Source: SAR86 cluster bacterium AG-390-O18 (lineage in GTDB: Bacteria; Pseudomonadota; Gammaproteobacteria; Magnimaribacterales; AG-339-G14). From it: a DNA stretch of 64,000 nt. Positions within the stretch are counted from its first letter, which is position 1. Every line of letters begins with the position of its first letter. A program made the position numbers and the translations under genes. Below, piece by piece: positions 35,552 to 44,480 of this stretch. The notes below the pieces were generated by a model. It did not search any database. It saw only the letters and a list, made by a program, of their open reading frames with translations, and was not told the DNA's origin. The DNA lies in NCBI GenBank assembly GCA_003279605.1, contig QCHF01000002.1, positions 149,088-213,087 of the forward strand, given 5' to 3'.

Positions 35552-37120
35552 ATGATTGATACCGAGGTTTTAATAATTGGTGGGGGTGCTGCTGGATTAA
35601 CTGCAGCAATTGAACTAAGTCAGAATTACAAAGTATCTGTAATTTCAAAAGAAACTATTGTTGATAGCTCTACTTGGTATGCACAGGGCGGAATAGCTGC
35701 AGTGATGGGGGAAAAAGATACGGTCGAAGAACACGTTGCTGATACCTTGGAGGTTGGGGATGGAATTTGCAATGAGGATGCTGTTGCCCACTGCGTAAAG
35801 AACAGCAAATCAGCAATAGATTGGCTTATTGAGATGGGAGTTAACTTTACAATGACACAAGATGGAGAAAAATTGCATCTTACTCAAGAAGGCGGTCATT
35901 CAAATAGACGTGTTGCGCATTCTAAAGACACCACTGGCAAAGAAGTATCAAATTCTTTAATAGCCAGAGCAAGAAAAATAAAGAATATAAAAATTTATGA
36001 AAATCATCTTGCAGTTGATTTGATAACAAGTAATAGCTCTTCCCTAGGAGCTTACGTATTTGATAAGAAAAAAGAAGAAGTCATAACTTTTAAATCAAAT
36101 GCAACAATTCTAGCTTCCGGAGGGGCAAGTAAAGTTTATTTGTATACAAGCAATCCAGATGGAACTAGTGGCGATGGTATGGCGCTGGCCTGGCGGGCTG
36201 GATGCGAATTATCTAATATGGAATTTAATCAGTTTCACCCAACTTGTCTTTATCATCCAGAAGCAAAATCTTTTTTAATTAGTGAAGCTCTAAGAGGCGA
36301 AGGAGCTTATTTACTGAATCATGAAAATGAAAGATTCATGAAAAAATATCACAAAAAAAATGAATTAGCTCCAAGGGATGTCGTGGCGAGATCCATAGAC
36401 GAAGAAATGAAAAAAACTGGTAAAGACTTTATGTTTCTAGATATTAGCCATAAGCCAAAGAAAATGGTTTTAAAATCATTTCCAGCAATCCATAAAAAAT
36501 GTTTGAGTTATGGATTTGATATCACAAAAGACAAAATACCCATTGTTCCTGCAGCTCACTACACTTGTGGTGGTGTTAAGACAGGATTGTCAGGTGAAAC
36601 AAACATAAAGAATCTCTATGCTATTGGAGAAACAGCATGTACTGGGCTGCATGGTGCTAACAGAATGGCAAGCAACTCCCTATTAGAATGTGTTGTTTTT
36701 GCAAAGTCCGCAGCTTTGCACATCGAAAAGAATTTTAATGTAAACAAGAAAAAGCTTAAGGACTGGGATTCATCAAAGGTTATAAGATCAGGAGAAAATG
36801 TTCTCATCTCTCATAATTGGGACGAAACCAGAAGATTAATGTGGGACTATGTTGGAGTCGTCAGATCAAACGATCGGCTATTAAAAGCGAAAGAAAAAAT
36901 AAAAATTATTCAAAATGAAGTAGAGAGTTTTTACAAAAACTTTGAATTGAATTCAGATTTCATTGAGTTGAGAAATTTGGTACTTGTTGCGAGATTGATT
37001 ATAGAAAGCGCTATTTTGAGAAAAGAAAGCAGAGGTCTTCACTACAACATAGATTTTCCAAATAAGATCAGAAGAGGATCTTCTTCAGTAATTTCAAAGA
37101 AAGAACTTAAAGTTGCTTGA
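35552..37120 (+). CDS. nadB: L-aspartate oxidase
   Basis: 522 aa FAD enzyme that oxidises aspartate to iminoaspartate for NAD synthesis. FAD-binding VLIIGGGAAGLTAAIEL, the STWYAQGGIAAV loop, ASGGASKVYLYTSNPDG, MEFNQFHPTCLY, and PAAHYTCGGVKT followed by ANRMASNSLLE are all present. NadA and NadC, its pathway partners, are not in the window. Its end overlaps the CBS gene by 14 bases. Confidence 0.95.
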   Translation: MIDTEVLIIGGGAAGLTAAIELSQNYKVSVISKETIVDSSTWYAQGGIAAVMGEKDTVEEHVADTLEVGDGICNEDAVAHCVKNSKSAIDWLIEMGVNFTMTQDGEKLHLTQEGGHSNRRVAHSKDTTGKEVSNSLIARARKIKNIKIYENHLAVDLITSNSSSLGAYVFDKKKEEVITFKSNATILASGGASKVYLYTSNPDGTSGDGMALAWRAGCELSNMEFNQFHPTCLYHPEAKSFLISEALRGEGAYLLNHENERFMKKYHKKNELAPRDVVARSIDEEMKKTGKDFMFLDISHKPKKMVLKSFPAIHKKCLSYGFDITKDKIPIVPAAHYTCGGVKTGLSGETNIKNLYAIGETACTGLHGANRMASNSLLECVVFAKSAALHIEKNFNVNKKKLKDWDSSKVIRSGENVLISHNWDETRRLMWDYVGVVRSNDRLLKAKEKIKIIQNEVESFYKNFELNSDFIELRNLVLVARLIIESAILRKESRGLHYNIDFPNKIRRGSSSVISKKELKVA

Positions 37121-37505
37121 TTAAATCACGCATGGAAAGAACTCCAACGAGTTTTTCTTCATCCATAACAGCAAGGTGACGAATCTGATTTTCCATCATA
37201 AGGTCAAGAGCATCCAGTTTAGTACATTGAGGTGTAACGCTAATAATATTTTTAGACATTATTTCTTTGACTTCATTTTTTAAGGCTTCTCTTCCTTTTT
37301 TTGCAATAAGCTCAATTACATCTCTTTCTGTAAGAATGCCTTCAAGATCTTGTGGATCATTTGTATCGGAACAATATACCAGTAGAGCTCCGATTCTGTT
37401 TTTATCCATTATTCTGCATGCATCTTCAATAGAAGAGTTTCTTGCAACAGCAAATATGTCCCAATATCTTTGGTTTAAAAGTAATGATTCTATGCTTTCA
37501 GACAT
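37107..37505 (-). CDS. CBS-domain pair protein
   Basis: 132 aa, two tandem CBS motifs (about residues 15-75 and 80-132) and nothing else. The pattern VARNSSIEDACRIMDKNRIGALLVY, here varied from family to family, and NQIRHLAVMDEEKLVGVLSMRDLI is typical. Such stand-alone pairs bind adenosine nucleotides and regulate a partner, which is not evident here. It converges on nadB and is divergent from the TonB-domain gene. Confidence 0.85.
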   Translation of the reverse strand: MSESIESLLLNQRYWDIFAVARNSSIEDACRIMDKNRIGALLVYCSDTNDPQDLEGILTERDVIELIAKKGREALKNEVKEIMSKNIISVTPQCTKLDALDLMMENQIRHLAVMDEEKLVGVLSMRDLIKQL

Positions 37506-37566
37506 ATAGTAAGGTGATTTATGGAGTTTTTTGTTTATAATACTTCAAATCTTAGGAGATTTAAAA

Positions 37567-37950
37567 ATGATATTTAAAAAAGGAATTAAATTATTGTCTC
37601 TATCTATTCTTTTCATGGGGTTAAGTTCCCTAATAATTGCTGATAAGGGCTTTATTACTGTCGAAGGAAAAAACATCGAAATGGATGTGGAAAGACAATA
37701 TCAAGCACCTGCAAGCTATCCTAGAAAAGCTTTGAGACTTGCTAAAGAAGGTTATGTGATTGTTGAATTTGATGTCAGTGCAGACGGTGATGTGATAGAT
37801 CCTTTCGTTTTGGAAGGTGAACCTGCCGGACTTTTTGATAGGGCAGCAATGAAATCTATCAGAAAATGGATTTACCAGCCGCCAATCTATGAAGGCGTGC
37901 CTGTCCAAGTAAATGATGTGCAAGTTAAATTATCTTTTCGAGTTCAATAA
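37567..37950 (+). CDS. Secreted or anchored TonB C-terminal-domain protein
   Basis: 127 aa from the ATG at 37567, which has a GGAG site eight bases upstream. An N-terminal hydrophobic segment (LLSLSILFMGLSSLIIA) acts as a signal or anchor, and the rest is a TonB C-terminal domain (APASYPRKALRLAKEGYVIV, then DRAAMKSIRKWIYQPP). There is no proline-rich linker, so it could not span the periplasm as classical TonB does. It is separate from the tonB operon at 11-16 kb. Confidence 0.8.
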   Translation: MIFKKGIKLLSLSILFMGLSSLIIADKGFITVEGKNIEMDVERQYQAPASYPRKALRLAKEGYVIVEFDVSADGDVIDPFVLEGEPAGLFDRAAMKSIRKWIYQPPIYEGVPVQVNDVQVKLSFRVQ

Positions 37951-37972
37951 GATTTTCAATTTTTGCGCGTAA

Positions 37973-40966
37973 ATGCGTATTAGAACAGTATTAATTGGGA
38001 TTGGTCTAGCAGGAAACTTACTGCTGGCCCTATCCTTATTTTTTCTGTTCAACTACAGAGATATAACTCAGAAAAGCTTTGCTAATGAATCTTTAGTTTC
38101 AACATATGAGGCTGCTTGGTTTCAGACTCTCGAAACTTCAATTGATGCGATTTCTGCTTGGCTTCCGGTAACTGGAGAAAGAGGTAATTATTGGGATCCT
38201 GAAAACCCCATTTACCCTGAAGAAGAGCTTTCCTCGCCTGATGACTCTTATGCCAACCCATTAATACAATTCATCACAGACAAAAACATTGGAGAAGCAG
38301 GATACCTTCTAGATTTAATGTTTGAATTTGATTTGGATGAGGGAAATTTAAGTTTTATTAAAGCTTATTATCCAGATGGGCAAAGATTTTATTGTGCTAG
38401 TGCCTTGGATTTATCTGGTATCGACGCATGCAACCCGCAAGCAAAGAACGAATACGATGATAATCTTGAAGAATTTCTTGTTGATGCAGGGAAAAGACCA
38501 AGAAGATTTCTTCAAAAAATTACAGACTCATCTGGAGAAAATATCTCTACTTTAAATCAAATGATGGCCTTCCCTATAAAGGCTTTTAGCAGAAATACTG
38601 AAGCAATTATTGTTATGGGAATTGATGTAAGAAAGTCTATGGAAACCTTTGGCGATGAATTTGAACTCGTTACTGCGGTTCAATCAGAAGAAGGAATTAT
38701 TTCGTTGGGTGATGATTATGCAAGATACGAATCAGGCTTGGAATTGGATGAAACTTCCAATTTTGGTATTACCAACATTAAAGGTCATGTTGACAAAGCA
38801 AATTTAAATTTAGAAGAATTTGGTAATAGGACGTCTACAAGAGATTCGGATTTGGGATCGCTTATTACGCTACTTCCATTAAGTTCATACCTTTCGTCAG
38901 ATAAAGCACAATTGTTTATTTTTAGAGATGAAAGCGAAAGTATCGCTCAGGAAAATGCTATCTTAAATTCAATTTACATAATCATTACAATTGTAATTTT
39001 CTTGGTGATTGCTTTAACTTCAGGAATTCTTGCTAGTGTTTTTGGATCGGTAAATAAAGCAATTGAAGTTTTACAGGCCCTCACCAGTGGAGACTTATCT
39101 AAAACTATGCCTCAAAGAAGAGGCCTTTTGAGATCTGAAAATGATGAGGTTGGTGAGCTAGCTAAAGCTTTAGAAATTTATAGAGGCCATCTCAATGAGA
39201 TGGAAAATATCAGAACTGAACAGGCGCGCAGAAGAAAAGAAAGGGATACTGCAATCATAGAAAAAATGAGTATTCTGGCCGATGAGCTTGAAGGAGATTC
39301 AAGAACTTTAATTCTTAATGATATTAATAAGATGCAAAATCTTGCTCAAGAAAGCTCACAAGATAAAGGAGAAGAGGCTTCGGTTGAATTAATGACAGTT
39401 GCTTTCACAAGAATGGCAGATGAAGTACAAGTTCTTATAGATACAAGGACTAAAGAGATGGAAGAATCTCGAGATGAAGCCCTTGAGGCTAACGAACAAA
39501 GGAGTAAATTCTTTGCCAATATGAGTCACGAACTTAGAACGCCATTGAATGCAATTTTAGGATATGGAGAAATGCTTTACGAAGAATGTGAAGATTTAGG
39601 TTATGAAGATTTAATGCCAGATCTTAAGAAAATTACTACTTCTGGAACTCATTTGTTATCTCTTATTAATAATATTTTAGACCTTTCAAAAATTGAATCA
39701 GGAAAAATGGAGCTCTTCATTACTAGCTTTGAAATTGAAAAAGTGGTTGAAACTCTAAGAGATATAAATGCACCTTTGGCGACCAAAAATGACAATGGTT
39801 TCAAAATAAATATTCAAGAAGCTATAGGATCAATGTCCCAGGATGAAACAAAACTCAGACAGTGTGTTACAAATTTCTTAAGTAATGCCTTCAAATTTAC
39901 TAATAATGGCCTAGTTACTTTAGACGTTACTTCTTTCATGAAAGATGAAGTTGACATGATTGAGTTCAAGGTGACTGATGATGGGGAAGGTATGAGCGAA
40001 GAAGGAGTAGCAAAGGTCTTCGAAGAATATGAGCAAGCTGAAAGATCTACCTCTGCAACTCATGGTGGAACTGGTCTGGGCCTACCTATAAGTAAAAGAT
40101 TTGCGGAATTAATGGGAGGTGGTGTAACAGTATCAAGTGAAAAAGGAGCTGGGTCTGTATTTACAATTTTTATTCCTAGAATTTGTGATGAATCTGAAGA
40201 ACTTGAAAATGAAGAAATATCCTCCTTAGAGGGTGAAAACTTATGTGTGCTTATTGATGATGATATAGCGATGCATGACTTAATAAAAAGAACAGTAAAA
40301 AAAGCAGGTATGACGTTAATTGGAGCGACCAATGGCGAACAAGGTTTGAATATGATTAGAGAGTCAAAGCCAAAACTTATTTTATTAGATGTGTTAATGC
40401 CCGGTAGAGATGGCTGGTCGATTTTAAAAGAATGCAAATCTGACGAATCAATAAAAGATATTCCAGTGATAATGGTTTCCCAAATGTCACAAGAGACTTT
40501 GGCATTTTCTCTAGGAGCAGATGATTACCTTACCAAGCCAATTGATCGGGATAAATTTCTTAAAACGGTAACTAACTTACTTGGAAGCTCAACAAATAAA
40601 AGAATATTAATTGTTGATGATGATTCAAATACAAGAGACATTTTAGGTAGAGCTTTAAATGATACTGGATACGAAGCCTTTTTAGCTAGAGATGGAAAAG
40701 AAGGACTAGAGAATTTGGATAAAAATCCAGCACTTATTGTCCTAGATCTGGAAATGCCACGCATGGATGGTTTTGAATTTTTAGAAAACTTTGTTGAAAT
40801 GGATTTTGAAAATAAACCTAATATTCTTGTTTATTCAGGGAAAGATCTATCTGAAGTACAAGAAGAACTTCTTAGAAAAAACGTTTCTGGGCTGGTAAAA
40901 AAGGATGAAGTGTCTATTAATCAACTTCCAGGAATGGTTACTAAATTATTAGGCACTAAGAGCTAA
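37973..40966 (+). CDS. Hybrid sensor histidine kinase with two receiver domains
   Basis: 997 aa. Membrane helix at about 5-27, a periplasmic sensor region of about 300 residues, a second helix at 333-355, HAMP (about 356-410), a coiled coil, HisKA with phospho-acceptor His519 (MSHELRTPLNAI), an ATPase domain with N-box around 634-638, G1 DDGEGM and G2 GGTGLGLPIS, then receiver 1 (about 757-870, Asp806) and receiver 2 (about 877-993, Asp925). The first receiver reads IDDD and the second VDDD for the acidic pocket, so both look functional. It probably feeds the adjacent receiver and GGDEF proteins. Confidence 0.93.
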   Translation: MRIRTVLIGIGLAGNLLLALSLFFLFNYRDITQKSFANESLVSTYEAAWFQTLETSIDAISAWLPVTGERGNYWDPENPIYPEEELSSPDDSYANPLIQFITDKNIGEAGYLLDLMFEFDLDEGNLSFIKAYYPDGQRFYCASALDLSGIDACNPQAKNEYDDNLEEFLVDAGKRPRRFLQKITDSSGENISTLNQMMAFPIKAFSRNTEAIIVMGIDVRKSMETFGDEFELVTAVQSEEGIISLGDDYARYESGLELDETSNFGITNIKGHVDKANLNLEEFGNRTSTRDSDLGSLITLLPLSSYLSSDKAQLFIFRDESESIAQENAILNSIYIIITIVIFLVIALTSGILASVFGSVNKAIEVLQALTSGDLSKTMPQRRGLLRSENDEVGELAKALEIYRGHLNEMENIRTEQARRRKERDTAIIEKMSILADELEGDSRTLILNDINKMQNLAQESSQDKGEEASVELMTVAFTRMADEVQVLIDTRTKEMEESRDEALEANEQRSKFFANMSHELRTPLNAILGYGEMLYEECEDLGYEDLMPDLKKITTSGTHLLSLINNILDLSKIESGKMELFITSFEIEKVVETLRDINAPLATKNDNGFKINIQEAIGSMSQDETKLRQCVTNFLSNAFKFTNNGLVTLDVTSFMKDEVDMIEFKVTDDGEGMSEEGVAKVFEEYEQAERSTSATHGGTGLGLPISKRFAELMGGGVTVSSEKGAGSVFTIFIPRICDESEELENEEISSLEGENLCVLIDDDIAMHDLIKRTVKKAGMTLIGATNGEQGLNMIRESKPKLILLDVLMPGRDGWSILKECKSDESIKDIPVIMVSQMSQETLAFSLGADDYLTKPIDRDKFLKTVTNLLGSSTNKRILIVDDDSNTRDILGRALNDTGYEAFLARDGKEGLENLDKNPALIVLDLEMPRMDGFEFLENFVEMDFENKPNILVYSGKDLSEVQEELLRKNVSGLVKKDEVSINQLPGMVTKLLGTKS

Positions 40967-41328
40967 GCTACTAAATTTGACTCAATTTTTTCTAAAAGCC
41001 TCTTAAAATCAACAGGCTTTGTATCAAAGTCATCTGCCCCGCATTCCAAAGCTTTTTGCCTATCGTGCTCCATTGCATGCGCAGTTAACGCAATGATTGG
41101 AATATTTGAAATTTCGGGATCCGCCTTTGCCTGAGTGGTTGCCTCCCAACCGTCTAGGACAGGAAGACCCATATCCATTAAAACTAAGTCTGGGTTTTCC
41201 GATTTCATCTTGTCAAGCCCTTCCTGGCCATCAAAAGCAAAAATAACATCATATTCTCTTCTAGTTAGTCTTCTACCTAACATATCGCGATTCATTTCAT
41301 TATCTTCAACGTAAAGAATCTTTTTCAT
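40963..41328 (-). CDS. Single-domain response regulator (CheY/DivK-like)
   Basis: 121 aa receiver only. Acidic pocket YVEDNEMNRD, phospho-acceptor Asp52 in LVLMDMGLP, Thr in ALTAHAM and Lys104 in DTKPVDF. The EDNEMNRDMLGRRL and LTAHAM patterns match DivK-like shuttle receivers of phosphorelays. It shares its stop with the hybrid kinase (CTAA) and precedes no other gene on its transcript, following the GGDEF gene. Confidence 0.9.
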   Translation of the reverse strand: MKKILYVEDNEMNRDMLGRRLTRREYDVIFAFDGQEGLDKMKSENPDLVLMDMGLPVLDGWEATTQAKADPEISNIPIIALTAHAMEHDRQKALECGADDFDTKPVDFKRLLEKIESNLVA

Positions 41329-41339
41329 AACACTCTCCC

Positions 41340-42794
41340 TCAGTTATAAATAAACTGATTTCTTCCCCCCTCTTTTGCTTTGTAGAGCCTTTCATCTGCA
41401 AGGTTCACAAGTTCTTCTTGATCCTTAACCTCAGATGAATTAATAACTCCTCCACTTATAGTAATATTTATTTCAACATCTTGAAAGGGTATTGATAATT
41501 CAACTACAGCTTTTCTAATATTCTCACAGTAATCGTTTAAGCTGATGCCTTCTTTATTTTCTAAAACTGCAATAAATTCTTCCCCGCCTACTCTGCCAAC
41601 AACATTTTCACCGCATGCGTCTCTTAAACCACTTGCAACAGCTTTCAGAACTTCATCGCCTCCTGGATGTCCGTATGTATCATTTACGGACTTAAAAAAA
41701 TCTATATCCATAGAAAGTAAAGAAAATTCATAATCTTTTTCTTGATTCAATTTCTCAAAACATTCCTCGATTTTGTCAAAGACAACCTGCCTATTATAAA
41801 TTCCAGTTAAAGGACAAGTTGTTGCTCTAAGATTTAATTCTTTTAATAGCTCTTGTTCTCTTGCTCTGAAATATTTTGCCTCTAAGTTGGCAATTGATTT
41901 CGCCATTAAAATTGTTCCATTCAATGGTTTAGGGAGATAATCTGAAGCGCCTAATTTTATACATTTAGCAGTGCTATCAACATCATTGAATGCCGAAACC
42001 ATGATGATTGGTAGCTCATCTCTATCGTGATTCTTTCTAAATCTTTTGAGGAGCTCTAATCCATTAATATCCGGTAACATTACATCTAATAATATTAAAT
42101 CAGGAGTTTTAGTTTCTACTTCTGCAATTGCTGAAGTGCCATCTATAGCCACTCTGCATGAAAGTCCATTTTGAGAAAGCCTTCTCTCTAAAACCTCGCA
42201 ATTGGTTTTGTTATCATCAACAATTAACACATCGGATCCTTTCAGGTAATCATCTATATCCAAGCTATAGTCAATATCGCCTAAAGACCTGAATAGCGAT
42301 TCAGCATTTTGAATTTGGCCTTGTTCGGAATCTTCAGCTGCCTTTTCATTGAGATCGCCTTTAATAAAATCTACAAATCTTTCTATAGCAGTTTCAGTTT
42401 CTCTTGATAAAGATAAAATTGTATTTAAGTCTTTAATGCATTCTTCCGATAAATCGTCCTCAAAATCTTCCATGAGTATCTCGCTATAACCAATAATTGC
42501 ATTTAAAGGTGTTCGAAGGTTGTGCCTTAATTCAGAGTATTCTTGCGATGTTTTTGCTTGCTTATCTGAAGCTGTGTTTTCTCTAAAGGCATCTTCGTAC
42601 TGACTTAAAAGCTTATCTTCAGCCTCTTTTATTTGGTTTATTTCTGAACTGATATCAAGATTATTTTTTATACCAAACTCTTCAACCAAATCAATGTATT
42701 GTTCGATAGCTTCAGCTGGAGCAGCGAACTCTTGTTTAATTTGTGCTAACAATATTTTTTCTGCGCCTTTTGAAGGCTTTTCCAGACCAGCCAT
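41340..42794 (-). CDS. HisKA-REC-GGDEF response regulator (diguanylate cyclase)
   Basis: 484 aa. Residues about 1-80 are helical, then comes a HisKA-like phospho-acceptor segment with His91 (RHNLRTPLNAIIGYSEIL) but no ATPase domain, a receiver at 187-305 (acidic pocket VDDN, Asp237), and a GGDEF domain at about 320-484 with active site GGEEF at 403-407 and DIDFFKSVNDTYGHPGGD. The RxxD inhibitory site is replaced by CGEN at 394-397, so product inhibition at that site is unlikely. It probably makes c-di-GMP under control of the neighbouring phosphorelay. Confidence 0.9.
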   Translation of the reverse strand: MAGLEKPSKGAEKILLAQIKQEFAAPAEAIEQYIDLVEEFGIKNNLDISSEINQIKEAEDKLLSQYEDAFRENTASDKQAKTSQEYSELRHNLRTPLNAIIGYSEILMEDFEDDLSEECIKDLNTILSLSRETETAIERFVDFIKGDLNEKAAEDSEQGQIQNAESLFRSLGDIDYSLDIDDYLKGSDVLIVDDNKTNCEVLERRLSQNGLSCRVAIDGTSAIAEVETKTPDLILLDVMLPDINGLELLKRFRKNHDRDELPIIMVSAFNDVDSTAKCIKLGASDYLPKPLNGTILMAKSIANLEAKYFRAREQELLKELNLRATTCPLTGIYNRQVVFDKIEECFEKLNQEKDYEFSLLSMDIDFFKSVNDTYGHPGGDEVLKAVASGLRDACGENVVGRVGGEEFIAVLENKEGISLNDYCENIRKAVVELSIPFQDVEINITISGGVINSSEVKDQEELVNLADERLYKAKEGGRNQFIYN

Positions 42795-43888
42795 TAAAAT
42801 TCCTCCTTAAAATCTTTCAAAAACTGGGGTCTATGATGAAAGTATCCTTGTCCTTTATGACATCCAAGCTCTATAAATGTTTTCTCTTGTTCCTCAGTTT
42901 CAATTCCTTCGGCTAACATCCCTAACTCCATGTTGTTACAAATTGTCACAACAAATCTAACAAGCTCTTGAGTATCTTGTTCGGAAACAGTTCTAGAAAA
43001 ATCCTTATCAAGCTTTACAAGAGTAATCGGCAAGTCTCTTAAATAACTCAATGAAGAGTAACCGGCTCCAAAATCATCCAGTGCAAGAGGTATCCCATGT
43101 TTTTTTAGTTTTTCAAAATACTCTGCTGCTCTTGATCTGTCTTCAAGCTCTGCAGTTTCAGTTATTTCTAAGCCTAAGTCACCAGGATTAAGATTATTTT
43201 CTTTTACAAAATCTAGAATCAAGTTACAAAAGTTTTCTTGCATAGCAGTATAAGCAGAAACGTTTAAATAAACTGTGAAATCTAATTTTCTCTCTTTCTT
43301 GAATGCAAAGATTTCCTTTAATTTCTGCATTGATGCAAGGACTACAAGAGAGAATAAGCTTTCTCCTTCAACTAGAGGAATTAATTGATCGTTTGGAATG
43401 ATGTCTCCATTTTCGTCTTTTAGCCTTAGAAGAGTTTCTACGCTAACCAAGTCTCCGGTAGCAAGGTCATATTGTTTTTGGTAAGCCATATCTATTCGAT
43501 TATTTTCTAGACAAGAAATAGTATTTTTTAAAGCGTCTAAAGCCGCCTCAGACTGTGCTAATACCTCTATTAAAAAGAAAGATTCTTCTTTGTCTAAAGG
43601 AATTTCATGGATTCTTGATCTTAATAAAAATTTTATATCTCTTAAGGAAAGTTCTAGGTCCGATTGAAATGACGAGCCAATGGCTTCTATTTTCTTAGAC
43701 GTGCCGTGAGACAATATTGGAGCGATGCCGATATCGTTCAATTCAGACGTATCAAAAACATATTGAGCGGATTCGTTCATCCACTCTACTCCATCATCTT
43801 TACAAAAAATCAGATATGGACTGGGATGATGTTGCAGGGATTTAATTAAGTATTTAGCTTGTTGGTCTTCAATTATTGTCATCTTCAA
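42794..43888 (-). CDS. EAL-domain c-di-GMP phosphodiesterase with PAS-like N-terminus
   Basis: 364 aa. An N-terminal PAS-like region (about 10-110, with SPYLIFCKDDGVEWMNESA) precedes an EAL domain. Catalytic residues appear intact: Glu151 in VETLLRL (ETL variant), Asn209 in LNVS, Glu241 in LEITE, Asp271-Asp272 in LDDFGAGYSSL, Lys292 in VKLD and Glu327 in AEGIE. It probably hydrolyses c-di-GMP. It abuts the cyclase gene by one base and overlaps the upstream membrane-protein gene by 20 bases. Confidence 0.9.
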   Translation of the reverse strand: MKMTIIEDQQAKYLIKSLQHHPSPYLIFCKDDGVEWMNESAQYVFDTSELNDIGIAPILSHGTSKKIEAIGSSFQSDLELSLRDIKFLLRSRIHEIPLDKEESFFLIEVLAQSEAALDALKNTISCLENNRIDMAYQKQYDLATGDLVSVETLLRLKDENGDIIPNDQLIPLVEGESLFSLVVLASMQKLKEIFAFKKERKLDFTVYLNVSAYTAMQENFCNLILDFVKENNLNPGDLGLEITETAELEDRSRAAEYFEKLKKHGIPLALDDFGAGYSSLSYLRDLPITLVKLDKDFSRTVSEQDTQELVRFVVTICNNMELGMLAEGIETEEQEKTFIELGCHKGQGYFHHRPQFLKDFKEEF

Positions 43889-44336
43889 TTAGTCCCTCTA
43901 CAACTTCAACGAAGCTATCATTAAATGTATTTTTCATAAAAGACCATAGCTTCAAATGATATTCTGATTTGAAAAGTGTTTTAAAAGATCTTTTGTAATT
44001 ATCCCATTCCCCTTTATCAATCATGCCTATTGTGTATTGATAATGTTGGTTTTCTCTTGACCTTAACATTATGCTGAAATACGACATATATTTAGCATCT
44101 TCTTCCGGAGTTAAATCCTCATCATTTCGAAGCTTAAGCTTAATTTTAACCATGCTTTTCTTCATCCCCTCTAATGCAATTTCTTGATGACTATCAGCAA
44201 CATTCTGCCTAGCATTTGCTCTTGCAACTCTATTCTGCTCTCTCATTTCTTGAATTAAATAATAAATTGAAGCTATGGCACCAATTGCTGCAAGCGCTGT
44301 AACAATGCTATTAAAGTACTCAATAAAAAATTCCAT
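43869..44336 (-). CDS. Membrane-anchored protein of the c-di-GMP locus, unknown
   Basis: 155 aa. One N-terminal membrane helix (about 8-28) precedes a charged helical region (REQNRVARANARQNVADSHQ) and a soluble C-terminal part rich in aromatic residues. Similar small proteins occur next to signalling genes in marine bacteria by recollection; I recognise no named domain. It is first in the minus-strand EAL-GGDEF-REC run and overlaps the EAL gene by 20 bases, so it may be an anchor or sensor for it. Confidence 0.65.
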   Translation of the reverse strand: MEFFIEYFNSIVTALAAIGAIASIYYLIQEMREQNRVARANARQNVADSHQEIALEGMKKSMVKIKLKLRNDEDLTPEEDAKYMSYFSIMLRSRENQHYQYTIGMIDKGEWDNYKRSFKTLFKSEYHLKLWSFMKNTFNDSFVEVVEGLIEDDNN

Positions 44337-44480
44337 ATTTCGTTCTAAAAATTTGAGAGTGATAAGCTTAATTGTTTTGCCAAATAATTTAAATAATTTT
44401 ATTAACTTTTCTTAAATTTAAACTTTATAGTAAGTTACATAGTTGAAATATTGTAAAATCTAAAATAATCCGTATCTAAA

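Noticed and set aside
40060..40437. 125-codon minus-strand frame inside the hybrid kinase.
   Set aside because: Lies opposite the ATPase G2 box and receiver 1, all well conserved, so it is a shadow.
44402..44431. TTAACT, an 18-base spacer and TATAGT as a sigma-70 promoter for the deoxysugar locus.
   Set aside because: Plausible but in a 144-base AT-rich gap where such matches are expected by chance; too weak to list as a feature.
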